DNA from: Bacteroidales bacterium UBA3843
GTDB taxonomy: Bacteria; Bacteroidota; Bacteroidia; Bacteroidales; Paludibacteraceae
Direction: 5' to 3'
Length of the DNA: 64,000 nt
NCBI GenBank assembly: GCA_002392745.1
Contig: DGHR01000003.1
Coordinates: forward strand, 214,963 to 278,962
Positions within the stretch are counted from its first letter, which is position 1. The number at the start of each line of letters is the position of its first letter. The notes under the pieces are model-generated. The model had not been told where the DNA came from. It searched no databases and saw nothing but the letters and a program-made list of their open reading frames with translations. The translations under genes were made by a program, and so were the position numbers. Below, one piece after another: positions 42,132-50,593 of the stretch.

Positions 42132-42929
42132 TTGGACGGTGAAGCGGAACAGGTATTTGATGCGGTTTTGGGTGATGAACCATCCGGCATAAACGATGGT
42201 GTCTCCATCGCGTGTGCCGGAGAAGGCTGCATCGATGATATTATAGGATTTGTATGCCGTCCAGTCGGTAATATAGGACGCTGCAGGGTCAAGGTCGTCA
42301 ATACCAAACTGCCCCTCCGGCGACTGCGTGTCCATACAGATACGTATCTCCAAGTCCGGCACTTTGTAATTGGCGATGATGAGGAAAGTGCCGTCCTGGG
42401 TGCGGAGGTCCTGGAGCGTGGCTTTCGCCGGTTCGAGCGTGACCACAGAATCTGCCTGCACCGGCAGCGTGCGGAAGGATGCCCGGGCTACCTTTCCGTC
42501 GGGTTGTCCCTCCTCGTTCATCTTCACCACCAGCGCGGTATAGGCGGTATTGGCGGTCAGGTCGGGATAGACCTCGTCGGTCGTGCCGCGCGACAACAGA
42601 TCGGCAACAGTGCAGTCGGGATTGCTACCCCACACGATGGACGACAGCCAGTCCTGCAGGTCAGCGGCGAGCACCATTCGGAGCGAGTCGTCCGACATGC
42701 CCTGCACCTTGCCCGACACGAAGAGGTTCCAGTAATACGCAGCGGTGGTGTCCGCCGGGTGAATCAGGATACGCGCGGAGGTGGAGGTAGTATCCGCGAT
42801 GGTAATAGCAAAAGGCGCATACTCCGCCTCGGAACGGCTGTTGCACGCAGCGAAACCCAGCAGCATGAACAGGGCACTCAGCCCCAAAACGCCGCGCGAC
42901 ATAAGAGAATGTAGATAGTACTTTTTCAT
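42126..42929 (-). CDS. Lipoprotein, unknown function, fibronectin-like
   Basis: 267 residues. MKKYYLHSLMSRGVLGLSAL with lipobox GFAAC places acylation at Cys29. The mature part has alternating strands with TSTSARILIHPADTTAAYYW and DLTANTAYTALVVKMNEEG, the wording of fibronectin type III-like domains in Bacteroidota lipoproteins, and a final strand IKYLFRFTVQC. No catalytic motif. The start at 42929 is preferred to that at 42971, which lies inside the -7 element. It stands alone with its own promoter. Confidence 0.78.
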   Translation of the reverse strand: MKKYYLHSLMSRGVLGLSALFMLLGFAACNSRSEAEYAPFAITIADTTSTSARILIHPADTTAAYYWNLFVSGKVQGMSDDSLRMVLAADLQDWLSSIVWGSNPDCTVADLLSRGTTDEVYPDLTANTAYTALVVKMNEEGQPDGKVARASFRTLPVQADSVVTLEPAKATLQDLRTQDGTFLIIANYKVPDLEIRICMDTQSPEGQFGIDDLDPAASYITDWTAYKSYNIIDAAFSGTRDGDTIVYAGWFITQNRIKYLFRFTVQC

Positions 42930-42960
42930 ATCAAATAAGGTAGTGATTGAAAAAACTCTA

Positions 42961-42991
42961 CAAAGGTACACAAAAAAAACGACATCCGCAA
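42961..42991 (-). promoter_or_regulatory. Promoter of the lipoprotein gene
   Basis: Minus strand: TTG (42991-42989), 20 nt, TACCTTTG (42968-42961). Confidence 0.73.
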
Positions 42992-43035
42992 GAGCAAGTG
43001 CTTTTTTTGTGCAGAAAGTAGAGGCTTCCGGTTTA

Positions 43036-43071
43036 CTAGTCGGCTAGTCAGCTAGTCATCTAGTCAGTTAG
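43036..43071 (+). repeat. Octamer tandem repeat CTAGTCAG, 4.5 copies
   Basis: CTAGTCGG, CTAGTCAG, CTAGTCAT, CTAGTCAG, TTAG in direct succession between two minus-strand genes. Confidence 0.88.
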
Positions 43072-43103
43072 CCCTCACTACGGGGGAGAGTTTTTTCACA
43101 TAC

Positions 43104-43134
43104 AAAAAACAGCCCCGCATTGCTGCGGAGCTGT
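43104..43134 (-). terminator. Intrinsic terminator of the 449-residue T9SS gene
   Basis: ACAGCCCCGCA / TGCGGAGCTGT stem with one mismatch, followed on the minus strand by a T6 run. The same hairpin with nearly identical surroundings is found at 45144-45174. Confidence 0.85.
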
Positions 43135-43208
43135 TGTCTAACAGGCGTAAGCCGGTCTTACAATGTAATGGTCTTACAGTGCAACGGTCTTACAGCCGTA
43201 GGCGGTCA

Positions 43209-44558
43209 TTACTTTATCACTGCGCCTTGTGCGTTATAGGTGCGGCCGTTCTTCTCGATAACGAGCTGACCGTTCTCGATACGCTTAACAGCCTTCTGAG
43301 CTGCTTCTACATTGTCGATAGCCTCTGTAGAAGGAATCTCATACCACTGGATCTCGGTCTTGTTCTCCACGTCACCACCATAGTATATCGACTGGATACC
43401 AATCTTGGTCCACTCTGCCGAATAGAGTCCGTTCAGATAAATCTGATCGCTATAGAAATCATAGTTCTCCGAGAATCCATAGGGAATCATAGTCAGATCC
43501 GTCGTCAGTTTGGAGTGTGTAGCCGTAGTAAAGGTCAGCGCGCTAACTTCACCTGCTACATCTACATAGAACTGATAGAACAGTTTGCTGGCCACCAGAC
43601 CGTCACCGTTGGTATCTACATTCGGTACATTGAATGAAACATAGTAACCGTACTTGCTATTCTCGAAACCGGTGATTGCAGGGTTAGCCGGCATTGCAGC
43701 CTTCTCAACCACACCTTTCAGCACCGGATTGGTAGCATAGACATCAATGTATTTAGAGCCAAGCAACGAATAAACATCTCCTTCTGCCGTATAGGTATCG
43801 GTAGCCGCATCATAGGTGAAGGTAGCACCGGTAACAAAGTAACCTTCAAGTCCTTGCAAAGTGCCCAGATACTGATTAGCCGGGAAAGTAATGGTTGTGC
43901 CTTCCTTGAGTCCTACGATAGGCACATTGGGGAAATAAGTACTGAAACCTACTAAATATACAGTATCTTCGTCAAAACCTATGTATGCAGTTCCGCTGGC
44001 GGCTTCCTCGTAGTAGTCTGTGTAAGACATAGCGTACTCTTTGAGTTCAATGCCTTCAGGCAATACAGCTGCTTCGGGTTTCTCCGGCTCTTGTGCACTG
44101 AAGACTGCTCCTTTCCAATAAGTAGCCGGAGATACAGCTGTAGCGGATACACTTTCGGCAATATATTCGGTTTCAGCACTCAATGTACCGGCTTCGCCGT
44201 CCCATACAAATACGATACTTTCGCTCAAGGTCTCGACATCATCCGAACCAACCAGATAGATAGCCGTTTCTTGAACAGTTCCCAACGACTGGGCATTGGC
44301 GAAGGTAATGGTGTCCTCCTTTATCGTTCCCTTAATTGCCGCTGTCGGGGCAAAATAAGAAAGACCGACAATGGATACTTCGCTTTCGTTTACCGTTACT
44401 TCCACCGACGGAATAAGGGACGTCATCTCCTTCCATCCGCTTTCTGTTCCAACGAAAAATGAACCGCCGGAAGTGTAATACGTACCGGAAACCAACTCTG
44501 CTCCGGTAACACTCAGGGCAATCATAGCGCCCATGCAAAGTGTAAAGATTTTCTTCAT
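43209..44558 (-). CDS. T9SS-exported surface protein with two related beta domains
   Basis: 449 residues. Signal peptide MKKIFTLCMGAMIALSVTGA. Two similar halves follow: VEVTVNESEVSIVGLSYFAP with IKGTIKEDTITFANAQSLGT, and GTAYIGFDEDTVYLVGFSTYFPN with GLKEGTTITFPANQYLGTLQ, so the protein arose by internal duplication. The tail KRIENGQLVIEKNGRTYNAQ plus GAVIK is the short T9SS sorting tail also seen at 45.2 kb. The first domains resemble DUF-type lipocalin-like beta repeats of surface proteins, with no catalytic residues. Shares its 3' flank with the next gene. Confidence 0.82.
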   Translation of the reverse strand: MKKIFTLCMGAMIALSVTGAELVSGTYYTSGGSFFVGTESGWKEMTSLIPSVEVTVNESEVSIVGLSYFAPTAAIKGTIKEDTITFANAQSLGTVQETAIYLVGSDDVETLSESIVFVWDGEAGTLSAETEYIAESVSATAVSPATYWKGAVFSAQEPEKPEAAVLPEGIELKEYAMSYTDYYEEAASGTAYIGFDEDTVYLVGFSTYFPNVPIVGLKEGTTITFPANQYLGTLQGLEGYFVTGATFTYDAATDTYTAEGDVYSLLGSKYIDVYATNPVLKGVVEKAAMPANPAITGFENSKYGYYVSFNVPNVDTNGDGLVASKLFYQFYVDVAGEVSALTFTTATHSKLTTDLTMIPYGFSENYDFYSDQIYLNGLYSAEWTKIGIQSIYYGGDVENKTEIQWYEIPSTEAIDNVEAAQKAVKRIENGQLVIEKNGRTYNAQGAVIK

Positions 44559-44631
44559 AATACAATGAATTTTGGTTAATAAATAAGTTGTATAAAATGT
44601 GTATCTGTTCGTCTAAAGAAACAATTTGAGC

Positions 44632-44663
44632 GCAAAAGTACAACTTTTTTTTGATATATGCAA
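44632..44663 (-). promoter_or_regulatory. Probable promoter of the 449-residue T9SS gene
   Basis: Minus strand: TTG near 44663-44661, about 21 nt, TACTTTTG near 44639-44632. Positions may be off by one base. Confidence 0.55.
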
Positions 44664-44726
44664 GCAAAAAGCATTTTTTTGTAGAAAAATATAACATTTT
44701 AATAAAAATTAGAAGAATTTGGTAAA

Positions 44727-44773
44727 GGTTATAGGTTATTGGTGATTGGTTATTGGTTATTGGTGATTGGTTA
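44727..44773 (+). repeat. Short repeat words (GGTTATTGGTGATTGG)
   Basis: Alternating GGTTATTGG and GGTGATTGG words, about five in a row. The same words appear inside nrdG (about 39302-39320) and, on the other strand, inside folK (about 28747-28765). Confidence 0.75.
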
Positions 44774-44780
44774 GAGTCAG

Positions 44781-45011
44781 GACAAGTTACTATAGACGAC
44801 ACATTTTAGTCTTTACTCCTTGTTCCTGACTCCTGAATCCGAATTGGAATCAAGAGTCAAGAGTCCGGACAAGACTATAGACGACACATTTTAGTCTTTA
44901 CTCCTTATTCCTGACTCCTGAATCCGAATTGGAATCAAGAGTCAAGAGTCCGGACAAGTTACTATAGACGACACATTTTTGTCTTTACTCCTTATTCCTG
45001 ACTCCTGAATC
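44781..45011 (+). repeat. 85-87-bp direct tandem repeat, 2.7 copies
   Basis: Copies start at GACAAG on 44781, 44868 and 44953. Each holds TATAGACGACACATTTTAGT, a GTCTTTACTCCTT word, CTGACTCCTGAAT and GAATTGGAATCAAGAGTCAA; copy 2 lacks TT after GACAAG, and the third is cut short at 45011. GTCAGGA and TCCTGAC face each other within a unit. Non-coding, between two T9SS cargo genes. Confidence 0.9.
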
Positions 45012-45031
45012 AACAACCAATCATTATCGGT

Positions 45032-45126
45032 CTGTACTCTGTATTCTGTACTCTGTACTCTGTACTCTGTATTCTGTACTCTGTACTCTGTATTCTGTAC
45101 TCTGTACTCTGTACTCTGTATTCTGT
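45032..45126 (+). repeat. Heptamer microsatellite CTGTA(C/T)T, 13.6 copies
   Basis: Thirteen full units of CTGTACT or CTGTATT plus CTGT, with no length change. Read on the minus strand it gives the peptide repeat (S/N)TEYRVQ in an open frame, but that frame has no promoter or start context and is taken as spurious. Confidence 0.93.
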
Positions 45127-45143
45127 CAGCGCAGCGGTCTAAC

Positions 45144-45174
45144 AAAAAACAGCCCCGCATTTCTGCGGAGCTGC
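45144..45174 (-). terminator. Intrinsic terminator of the 714-residue T9SS gene
   Basis: The same hairpin as at 43104-43134 (two bases different), T run on the minus side. Both are followed by the tandem word TCTTACAATGTAATGG before the stop codon. Confidence 0.85.
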
Positions 45175-45248
45175 TGTCTTGCAGGCGTAAGCCGGTCTTA
45201 CAATGTAATGGTCTTACAATGTAATGGTCTTACAGCCGTAGGCGGTCA

Positions 45249-47393
45249 TTACTTAACAACTGCACCCTGTGCGTTGTAGAGAACGCCGTTCTTCTCGATG
45301 AGGAGCGTACCATCAATTACGCGCTTGGTAGCAGCAGCCTGGGTAGCTACATTGTCAATAGCCTGGGCTTTGCTGATAGTAGCTTTAATCGGCTGGTCGT
45401 AAGAGTTCAGAGCATCCACGGTAATTGTTCCGTCTGCAGCAATTTCTACTGTTCCGGAAACCATGAACCATATCTTGGTGTATTGGCCTGAGGCATTGAC
45501 ATTACCTGCAAGAGAGTATGTCAAGTAGCCCTCGGAGCTGAGTCCTGTACTTGCGCTGACAGTACCTGCCTCTTGAGTACTGCTAATCTCATATGTGCCG
45601 GCTGCCAGTTCAGTTGCCCAGACCTCCAAAGCAATCGCCTGGTTCTGTGCGTTGGTAGCATCAACATATATAACGCCGTACTGCAGATAGTCGGTATCCA
45701 GTGTATAACCATCGAAGGTTGCCTCGAAAGCACCGTTCTCTGTGTCATACTGAAGACCCGTAGGAGCCTCGATAGTAGCCTTGATGTTGAGTATGAAGAG
45801 CACTGCATCTGTCTCGTCATCTGCGTTTACGCCTGTCATCGTACCGGTAATAGTAGCGTTGGTACCCTCGACTGCTACCAACAAATCAGCATCAGCCATA
45901 TCATACCATACGGTATCCGAAGCGGTGAAGTATCCGACATAGCTATAATTAGCTGCCAATGCACTGCCTTTGTATGCACCGGGTATTGAATCTGCATAAG
46001 CGGCAATGGAGATCATCTGCGTTGAATCTGCGTTGAACGCAACGAGTTGCCATGCACCGTCAAGCGAGGTGAGAACACCGTCTGTCAGCGTGATTTCCTT
46101 TTCGTCGGTCGGTACCACCGGCTCCGGACCAACTGCTGCCAGGTTGAGATTGAAGATGACGATATCCGTTGCATCATCAGGGTTGATACAATTGAGCGTG
46201 CCGGTAACGGTATAGGTATGGGTGGGCTCGTCATAAGTTATGGACAGAGCGGCCTTCTCTATATCATATTCTACACCCTCGTACAAAACGTAGCTCAGGC
46301 TCCATGCGGTAAAGAGATCCTCCTCAGTGAAATTGCCCGCCAGTTCGCTCTTGAGTATAATGAGACTTACGAGTTGTGTAGAATCTGCATTCGCAGCCTC
46401 AATTTGAGACATGCTGGAACCGGGCTCAGCAAAGCCGGTGAGCGTCAGGTCGATGTTGCGGATGGTCGGAGCTGCTTGTGCGTAAGACAGATTCCAAGTG
46501 TTGCCTTTGTCGTCCTGAGCAACTATAGTGATGGTATAGGAAGCATCAGCAGCTACTTTCTTTACAAACGATACAGATGCCAGATTGATTTCGACAGATT
46601 TGTCAAAAACACCATAAGTATATTGTGTATCCATGCCATCCAACGTATATGTCGAGTCAGATTTAACGTCCTGCACGCCCTCGGGCAACAAGATATCAAA
46701 AGCGAACTGCAGTTTAGCCTCGGTAAAGGTCAGAATGTACTGGATATCGCTGGAAGATGAGTAGTATTTAGCCGTAACTGCATCCGCCACATAAGTACCA
46801 CCGGCCGGAGCCTGAGGTGCTTTGGACGAATCATAGCTCAATACCCACTGGTCACCATTGGCGTCAGTGATGTTAACATCAATCAACGTCTTTTCCTCGG
46901 AAACTGTCTTGACAAAAGATACGGTTGAATAATCAATGTAAGTGCCGGCAGTCAGGTTGGTTATATACGAGTATGCCATATCTGCCATGTCAGCCTCCGT
47001 GTAGGTGGTACCCGGAGTCAGATCAGTGGCTTCTGTATCGCTCAGATAGAAGTCGAAATCGAAACGATATGTACCATCCTCGCTATACAGCGCATAATAG
47101 ATGTTACCTCCGCCATAATTTTGCGACAGAGCTTTGTTGATAGTTACGTTGTTCGTTGCCTTTTTGGCTTTGGCTGCTTTTGCCGGAACTACAGGCTCTG
47201 CGAGTTTCACTACTTCGCTCTTGGCCGGTTTGGCAAATTTAACGGCCTTTACTGCGGCCTGATTGCCGCCATTCTTCAGCAGCATCTTCGGGGTCTTCTG
47301 TACCTGACCGGACTTTGAGAACTGCTGCAGCGGAGCTGCGCTTGCGCTCAATACAATAGCCAGAGCGCAAATAAGGGAGAAAAATTTCTTCAT
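45249..47393 (-). CDS. T9SS-exported surface protein with four beta repeats
   Basis: 714 residues. Signal peptide MKKFFSLICALAIVLSASA, then a Lys/Ala-rich stretch (AVKFAKPAKSEVVKLAE, about 45-85). At least four beta-sandwich repeats follow, each with a line such as YSEDGTYRFDFDFYLSD, DIQYILTFTEAKLQFAFDIL, NADSTQLVSLIIL and NADSTQMISIAAYAD, and each ending in a WxLSY- or GTxTGVNxDD-like strand. The tail KRVIDGTLLIEKNGVLYNAQ plus GAVVK is the short T9SS sorting tail. Binding or structural surface role inferred; no catalytic motif seen. Confidence 0.82.
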   Translation of the reverse strand: MKKFFSLICALAIVLSASAAPLQQFSKSGQVQKTPKMLLKNGGNQAAVKAVKFAKPAKSEVVKLAEPVVPAKAAKAKKATNNVTINKALSQNYGGGNIYYALYSEDGTYRFDFDFYLSDTEATDLTPGTTYTEADMADMAYSYITNLTAGTYIDYSTVSFVKTVSEEKTLIDVNITDANGDQWVLSYDSSKAPQAPAGGTYVADAVTAKYYSSSSDIQYILTFTEAKLQFAFDILLPEGVQDVKSDSTYTLDGMDTQYTYGVFDKSVEINLASVSFVKKVAADASYTITIVAQDDKGNTWNLSYAQAAPTIRNIDLTLTGFAEPGSSMSQIEAANADSTQLVSLIILKSELAGNFTEEDLFTAWSLSYVLYEGVEYDIEKAALSITYDEPTHTYTVTGTLNCINPDDATDIVIFNLNLAAVGPEPVVPTDEKEITLTDGVLTSLDGAWQLVAFNADSTQMISIAAYADSIPGAYKGSALAANYSYVGYFTASDTVWYDMADADLLVAVEGTNATITGTMTGVNADDETDAVLFILNIKATIEAPTGLQYDTENGAFEATFDGYTLDTDYLQYGVIYVDATNAQNQAIALEVWATELAAGTYEISSTQEAGTVSASTGLSSEGYLTYSLAGNVNASGQYTKIWFMVSGTVEIAADGTITVDALNSYDQPIKATISKAQAIDNVATQAAATKRVIDGTLLIEKNGVLYNAQGAVVK

Positions 47394-47671
47394 ACCTTAA
47401 AATTGGTTTTGGGTTAATAAATAAATGTGATTATAATAGCAAATATTGCTTTGCATAAACGATTAACAGCGCAAAAGTACAACTTTTTTATCAAATAGCA
47501 CGCAAAAAGACATACAAATCACACAATTTACTTTCATTTGGTAAGCAAACTTGGCAATTATTGCTCAAAATGCTACCTATCATTTCCTTTTATGGAAAAC
47601 AGATGTCCTTTTGGCGAAAAAACAGGTTCAAAACAGGCAATATTGCACAAAACCTTAGGTTTACTAATGCC

Positions 47672-47812
47672 CGCCAAGTAGGTAACTATAAACCTTATAG
47701 GAACTTTATAGGAACCTTATAGGAACCTCGTGAGCTTCTACTACTGATAATCAATAAGTTATACGGAATAAAAATGGAACGATTTGAACGGCTCTCTTAT
47801 ACCTGCCGAAAT
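47672..47812 (-). ncRNA. Candidate small RNA, copy B
   Basis: Read on the minus strand this stretch repeats the organisation of 8757-8907: a consensus promoter, a diverged first 70 bases, then the conserved GATTATCAG, GAGCT, CACGAGGTTCCTATAAGG and TTATAGTTACCTACTTGGCG blocks with the same 11-bp internal period. No frame of note. Both copies lie beside T9SS cargo genes, though in opposite orientation relative to them. Confidence 0.55.
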
Positions 47813-47818
47813 CTCTTG

Positions 47819-47850
47819 CAAATATAGAACATTTTTTTGATATATGCAAA
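47819..47850 (-). promoter_or_regulatory. Promoter of candidate small RNA copy B
   Basis: Minus strand: TTTG (47850-47847), 20 nt, TATATTTG (47826-47819). The -7 box and spacing are identical to copy A at 8719-8750. Confidence 0.72.
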
Positions 47851-48028
47851 TTTTTGCACGCATTTTTGTCACAAAATTTGCGTATGTGCAATTTTTCGTC
47901 ACAGCCCTCACACATGTTTTTTTTCTGCCCATGGGCAGTGTCGTACCTTCGGCCCCTCCCCTTCCCCTTCGGGGTGGGACCCTCCGTAGCTACTTTCGCG
48001 TCTTGCAGACCATACGCAAGACGTGTCC

Positions 48029-48155
48029 TATAAAAATGAAGCAGGGACAAGTCCCTTTGTTATAGGGCTATCCGAGGGCCTTTGTATGCACGCATCCACG
48101 CCCCTCAAATATCCCTATAACATAGAATAATTATTCTATTTGCTTCATTTTTATA
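48029..48155. repeat. 127-bp inverted-repeat element upstream of the galactanase gene
   Basis: Ends TATAAAAATGAAGCA (48029-48043) and TGCTTCATTTTTATA (48141-48155) are exact reverse complements. Inner arms GTTATAGGGCTAT (48059-48071) and ATATCCCTATAAC (48109-48121) pair at 12 of 13, and GAGGGC/GCCCCTC lie inside them. The whole can fold as one long nested stem. It ends 10 bases before the galactanase promoter. A MITE-like element or a structured RNA is possible. The rest of 47851-48028 shows nothing firm. Confidence 0.7.
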
Positions 48156-48164
48156 CGACAAAAA

Positions 48165-48196
48165 TTTGCGTATGTGCAATTTTTGTCGTACCTTTG
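48165..48196 (+). promoter_or_regulatory. Promoter of the GH53 gene
   Basis: TTTG (48165-48168), 20 nt, TACCTTTG (48189-48196). It overlaps a near-palindrome, ACGACAAAAATTTGC with GCAATTTTTGTCGT (48156-48190), which could be an operator. Confidence 0.83.
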
Positions 48197-48220
48197 TAGC
48201 CAGAAACTGGATATACACCA

Positions 48221-49564
48221 ATGAAAAGACACTTTCTTCTCGCACTATGCGCGTGCGCGTTCCTATCTATTACGCGCGCTGAGAAATACGTAGGAGGCGA
48301 CATCTCCGCCCTACCCCTCTACGAACAGCACAACTCCGCCTACAAGGACGTGAACAACAAGAAAATCAACGACCTCATCACATGGTTCGTCTCCGACTGC
48401 GGGTGGAACACCTTCCGCGTGCGTATCTTTGTCAATCCCGGCAAAAAGGACCAGGACGGCGCTGCCAACCCATCGGTTTGCCAGGACCTGGCATACGTGA
48501 CCGCACTGGGCAAACGCATCAAACAGGCAGGCGCGTATTTCATGCTGGATTTCCATTATTCCGACACATGGGTCGATGCCACGCATATTCAGGCACCTGC
48601 GGCATGGAAAGGCAAGGACGACAAAACCATGGCGGACAGTGTAGCCGCCTACACCACACGCGTGCTCTCCGCACTCAACGAAGCCGGCGCAACTCCGGAT
48701 CTGGTGCAAGTGGGCAACGAAATCATGTACGGTCTTTGCGATATCAAGGTAAAACCCTATGACGATGCGTCCAGCAACTGGGACGGCTATCTCGGCTTGC
48801 TCAAAGCCGGCTGCAACGCCGTGCGCGAACAATGCCCGGACGCGCAAATCATCATACATACCGACCGCCCCAACAACCGGCAGTACAACTACTATTACTA
48901 CAACCGTCTGGTCCAGGGCGGCGTGGATTTCGATATCATCGGATTGAGCTACTACCCCTTCTGGCACGGGTATCTGACCTTGGAGCAAGTGACCGGAAAA
49001 GGCAATGCGGATTATCTGGTCAACGCCATCAACACCCTGAAATCCCAGTTCCCCGACAAACGCGTGCATATCGTGGAATGTGCCTATAATTTCCAGTACT
49101 GGCCGTCCAAAGGCGTCAACACCGACACACGCGATATATGGACCTGCGACGTAGCCGGACAATACCAATTCGTCAAGGACCTGGTGGACGCACTCAAGCC
49201 GCTGGAGAACGTGGACGGTATCAGCTACTGGTTTCCCGAGGAAGCCGGCAACGGAGATGACACCAACTGGAATACAAGCAAGGGGACAGTTATCGCCTCA
49301 TGGCAAAACCGCGGATTTTGGGATGAGAACATATCCCAAACCGGTCATAACATCAACAAGACAGGCACTGTGACCGCCGGAAAGACGGCTGCTGACGTAT
49401 GTGCGCCGTATTACATGAAGAATTTCCTGCCGGCTTCGACGACAGGACTCTACTCTACTCCGGCCGATACGCAGGGAGAGAAGATGCTGCGCGACGGGCA
49501 ACTGCTCATCCGCCGTGGCGGACGGCTCTACAACGCCACAGGTGCACAGATAACGGAAAAATAA
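48221..49564 (+). CDS. T9SS-exported endo-beta-1,4-galactanase, GH53
   Basis: 447 residues. Signal peptide MKRHFLLALCACAFLSITRA. The GH53 TIM barrel begins VGGDISALPLYEQ and includes FRVRIFVNP, YFMLDFHYSDTWVDA, the acid/base Glu167 in VQVGNEIMYG, IIGLSYYPFWHG, and the nucleophile Glu286 in HIVECAYNF (family ETAY-like). It ends with SYWFPEEAGNGDDTNW. The tail KMLRDGQLLIRRGGRLYNAT plus GAQITEK is a short T9SS sorting tail, so the enzyme acts at the surface on pectic galactan or arabinogalactan. No other polysaccharide-utilisation genes are adjacent. Confidence 0.93.
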   Translation: MKRHFLLALCACAFLSITRAEKYVGGDISALPLYEQHNSAYKDVNNKKINDLITWFVSDCGWNTFRVRIFVNPGKKDQDGAANPSVCQDLAYVTALGKRIKQAGAYFMLDFHYSDTWVDATHIQAPAAWKGKDDKTMADSVAAYTTRVLSALNEAGATPDLVQVGNEIMYGLCDIKVKPYDDASSNWDGYLGLLKAGCNAVREQCPDAQIIIHTDRPNNRQYNYYYYNRLVQGGVDFDIIGLSYYPFWHGYLTLEQVTGKGNADYLVNAINTLKSQFPDKRVHIVECAYNFQYWPSKGVNTDTRDIWTCDVAGQYQFVKDLVDALKPLENVDGISYWFPEEAGNGDDTNWNTSKGTVIASWQNRGFWDENISQTGHNINKTGTVTAGKTAADVCAPYYMKNFLPASTTGLYSTPADTQGEKMLRDGQLLIRRGGRLYNATGAQITEK

Positions 49565-49639
49565 AATTTCCTTTTCATCCACAAACATGCACCATTGCTG
49601 ACTTTTTGAACGGTTTTCTATTTTTTTTATATACGATTG

Positions 49640-49670
49640 TTGCGGAAATGAAAAAAAAGCAGTAATTTTG
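49640..49670 (+). promoter_or_regulatory. Promoter of the AraC-family gene
   Basis: TTG (49640-49642), 20 nt, TAATTTTG (49663-49670). The expected transcript start is near 49677, so the ATG at 49678 would be leaderless and the one at 49720 is preferred. Confidence 0.72.
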
Positions 49671-49719
49671 TACCGTCATGTGCCACAAGCGGACTAAAAG
49701 AGCACATGGCGGTATTATT

Positions 49720-50562
49720 ATGCTTCCTCACGAGATCACTTATTCTGAGTCAGTGGACGAAATATTCAGCATCCTGCCTGCCGGTGCATTGGACCGCGTG
49801 GTAGTGATGCGGTGCCTGAACGGCAAAATCCACCTGAAGAAAGACAACACGACGGTGCTGGTGCATGAAGGACAGATGTGCTTCCTGTTGACAGGCACCC
49901 ATGTGAACGAATACGCTTATTCGCGCGATTTCAAATGCCGCATACTGGCGGTCGGCGGAGAGATAATGAACGAGATTAGCCATCTCTGCATGCGCGAAGA
50001 CAACCTCTGGTGGGAGAAATTCGAGTATCTGAGACAGAACCCCATACTGAACATGCAGACGCGGCAGATTCACAAGTCGGAGACCTACGAACATTTCTAT
50101 GAGCTGTATGCCGACCCCGCCTACCACGATTCGGACGAACGCGTCGTAAAGAACATCATCAGTTCGGGTGTGCTGGAAGCACTGAGCTGGGTCAACGCCG
50201 TTATGCCCGCGCAAATCGATGCTCGCAAGAGAAGCCGCGTAGATATCATCTTCAAACGGTTTGTGGAACTGATGCAAAGCCAGAACGGCAAGAAACGCGA
50301 CGTCAAATGGTATGCCGAGCAATTGGCTATCACCCCAAAATATCTGACAACGGTTTGCCATCAGATTAGCGGCAGATCGGCAGGCGAAATGCTGAACAAC
50401 GCTACCGTGCAGGAGCTCAAACAGCTGCTGCTGCATACCGACCTCTCCACCAAGGAGATTTGCGACCAGCTGGAGTTTATCACCCCCAGTTTCTTCTGCA
50501 AATACGTCAAGCGTGAGTTGGGAATGAGCTCCAAGGAATTCCGCCGCCGCTACCGCCAATAG
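49720..50562 (+). CDS. AraC-family transcription regulator
   Basis: 280 residues. The N-terminal part (about 1-170) is a cupin-like sensor (CLNGKIHLKKDNTTVLVHEGQMCFLL). The C-terminal two-HTH AraC domain reads VKWYAEQLAITPKYLTTVCHQISGRSAGEM (first HTH) and STKEICDQLEFITPSFFCKYVKRELGMSSKEFRRRYR (second; in short SFFCKYVKRELG). It controls target promoters in response to an unknown ligand. It is divergent from no gene but follows the GH53 gene by 155 bases, so that enzyme is a candidate target; this is a guess. An upstream in-frame ATG at 49678 would add 14 residues. Confidence 0.9.
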   Translation: MLPHEITYSESVDEIFSILPAGALDRVVVMRCLNGKIHLKKDNTTVLVHEGQMCFLLTGTHVNEYAYSRDFKCRILAVGGEIMNEISHLCMREDNLWWEKFEYLRQNPILNMQTRQIHKSETYEHFYELYADPAYHDSDERVVKNIISSGVLEALSWVNAVMPAQIDARKRSRVDIIFKRFVELMQSQNGKKRDVKWYAEQLAITPKYLTTVCHQISGRSAGEMLNNATVQELKQLLLHTDLSTKEICDQLEFITPSFFCKYVKRELGMSSKEFRRRYRQ

Positions 50563-50593
50563 ACAACCGCGGCATTGTTTTTTTCCGGTATCT

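Noticed and set aside
44781..45011. Possible CRISPR array
   Set aside because: The 85-87-bp units follow each other directly with no unique spacers.
45032..45126. Possible CRISPR array
   Set aside because: Seven-base units without spacers, and no cas genes anywhere in the window.
44942..45160. 72-codon frame with (S/N)TEYRVQ repeats
   Set aside because: It is the heptamer microsatellite read in frame, without start context or promoter.
47844..48065. 73-codon frame upstream of the galactanase gene
   Set aside because: Low-complexity start, overlaps the inverted-repeat element, no family pattern.
48221..49564. Polysaccharide utilisation locus around the GH53 gene
   Set aside because: No SusC/SusD pair or other glycosidase is adjacent; only a regulator that may be unrelated.
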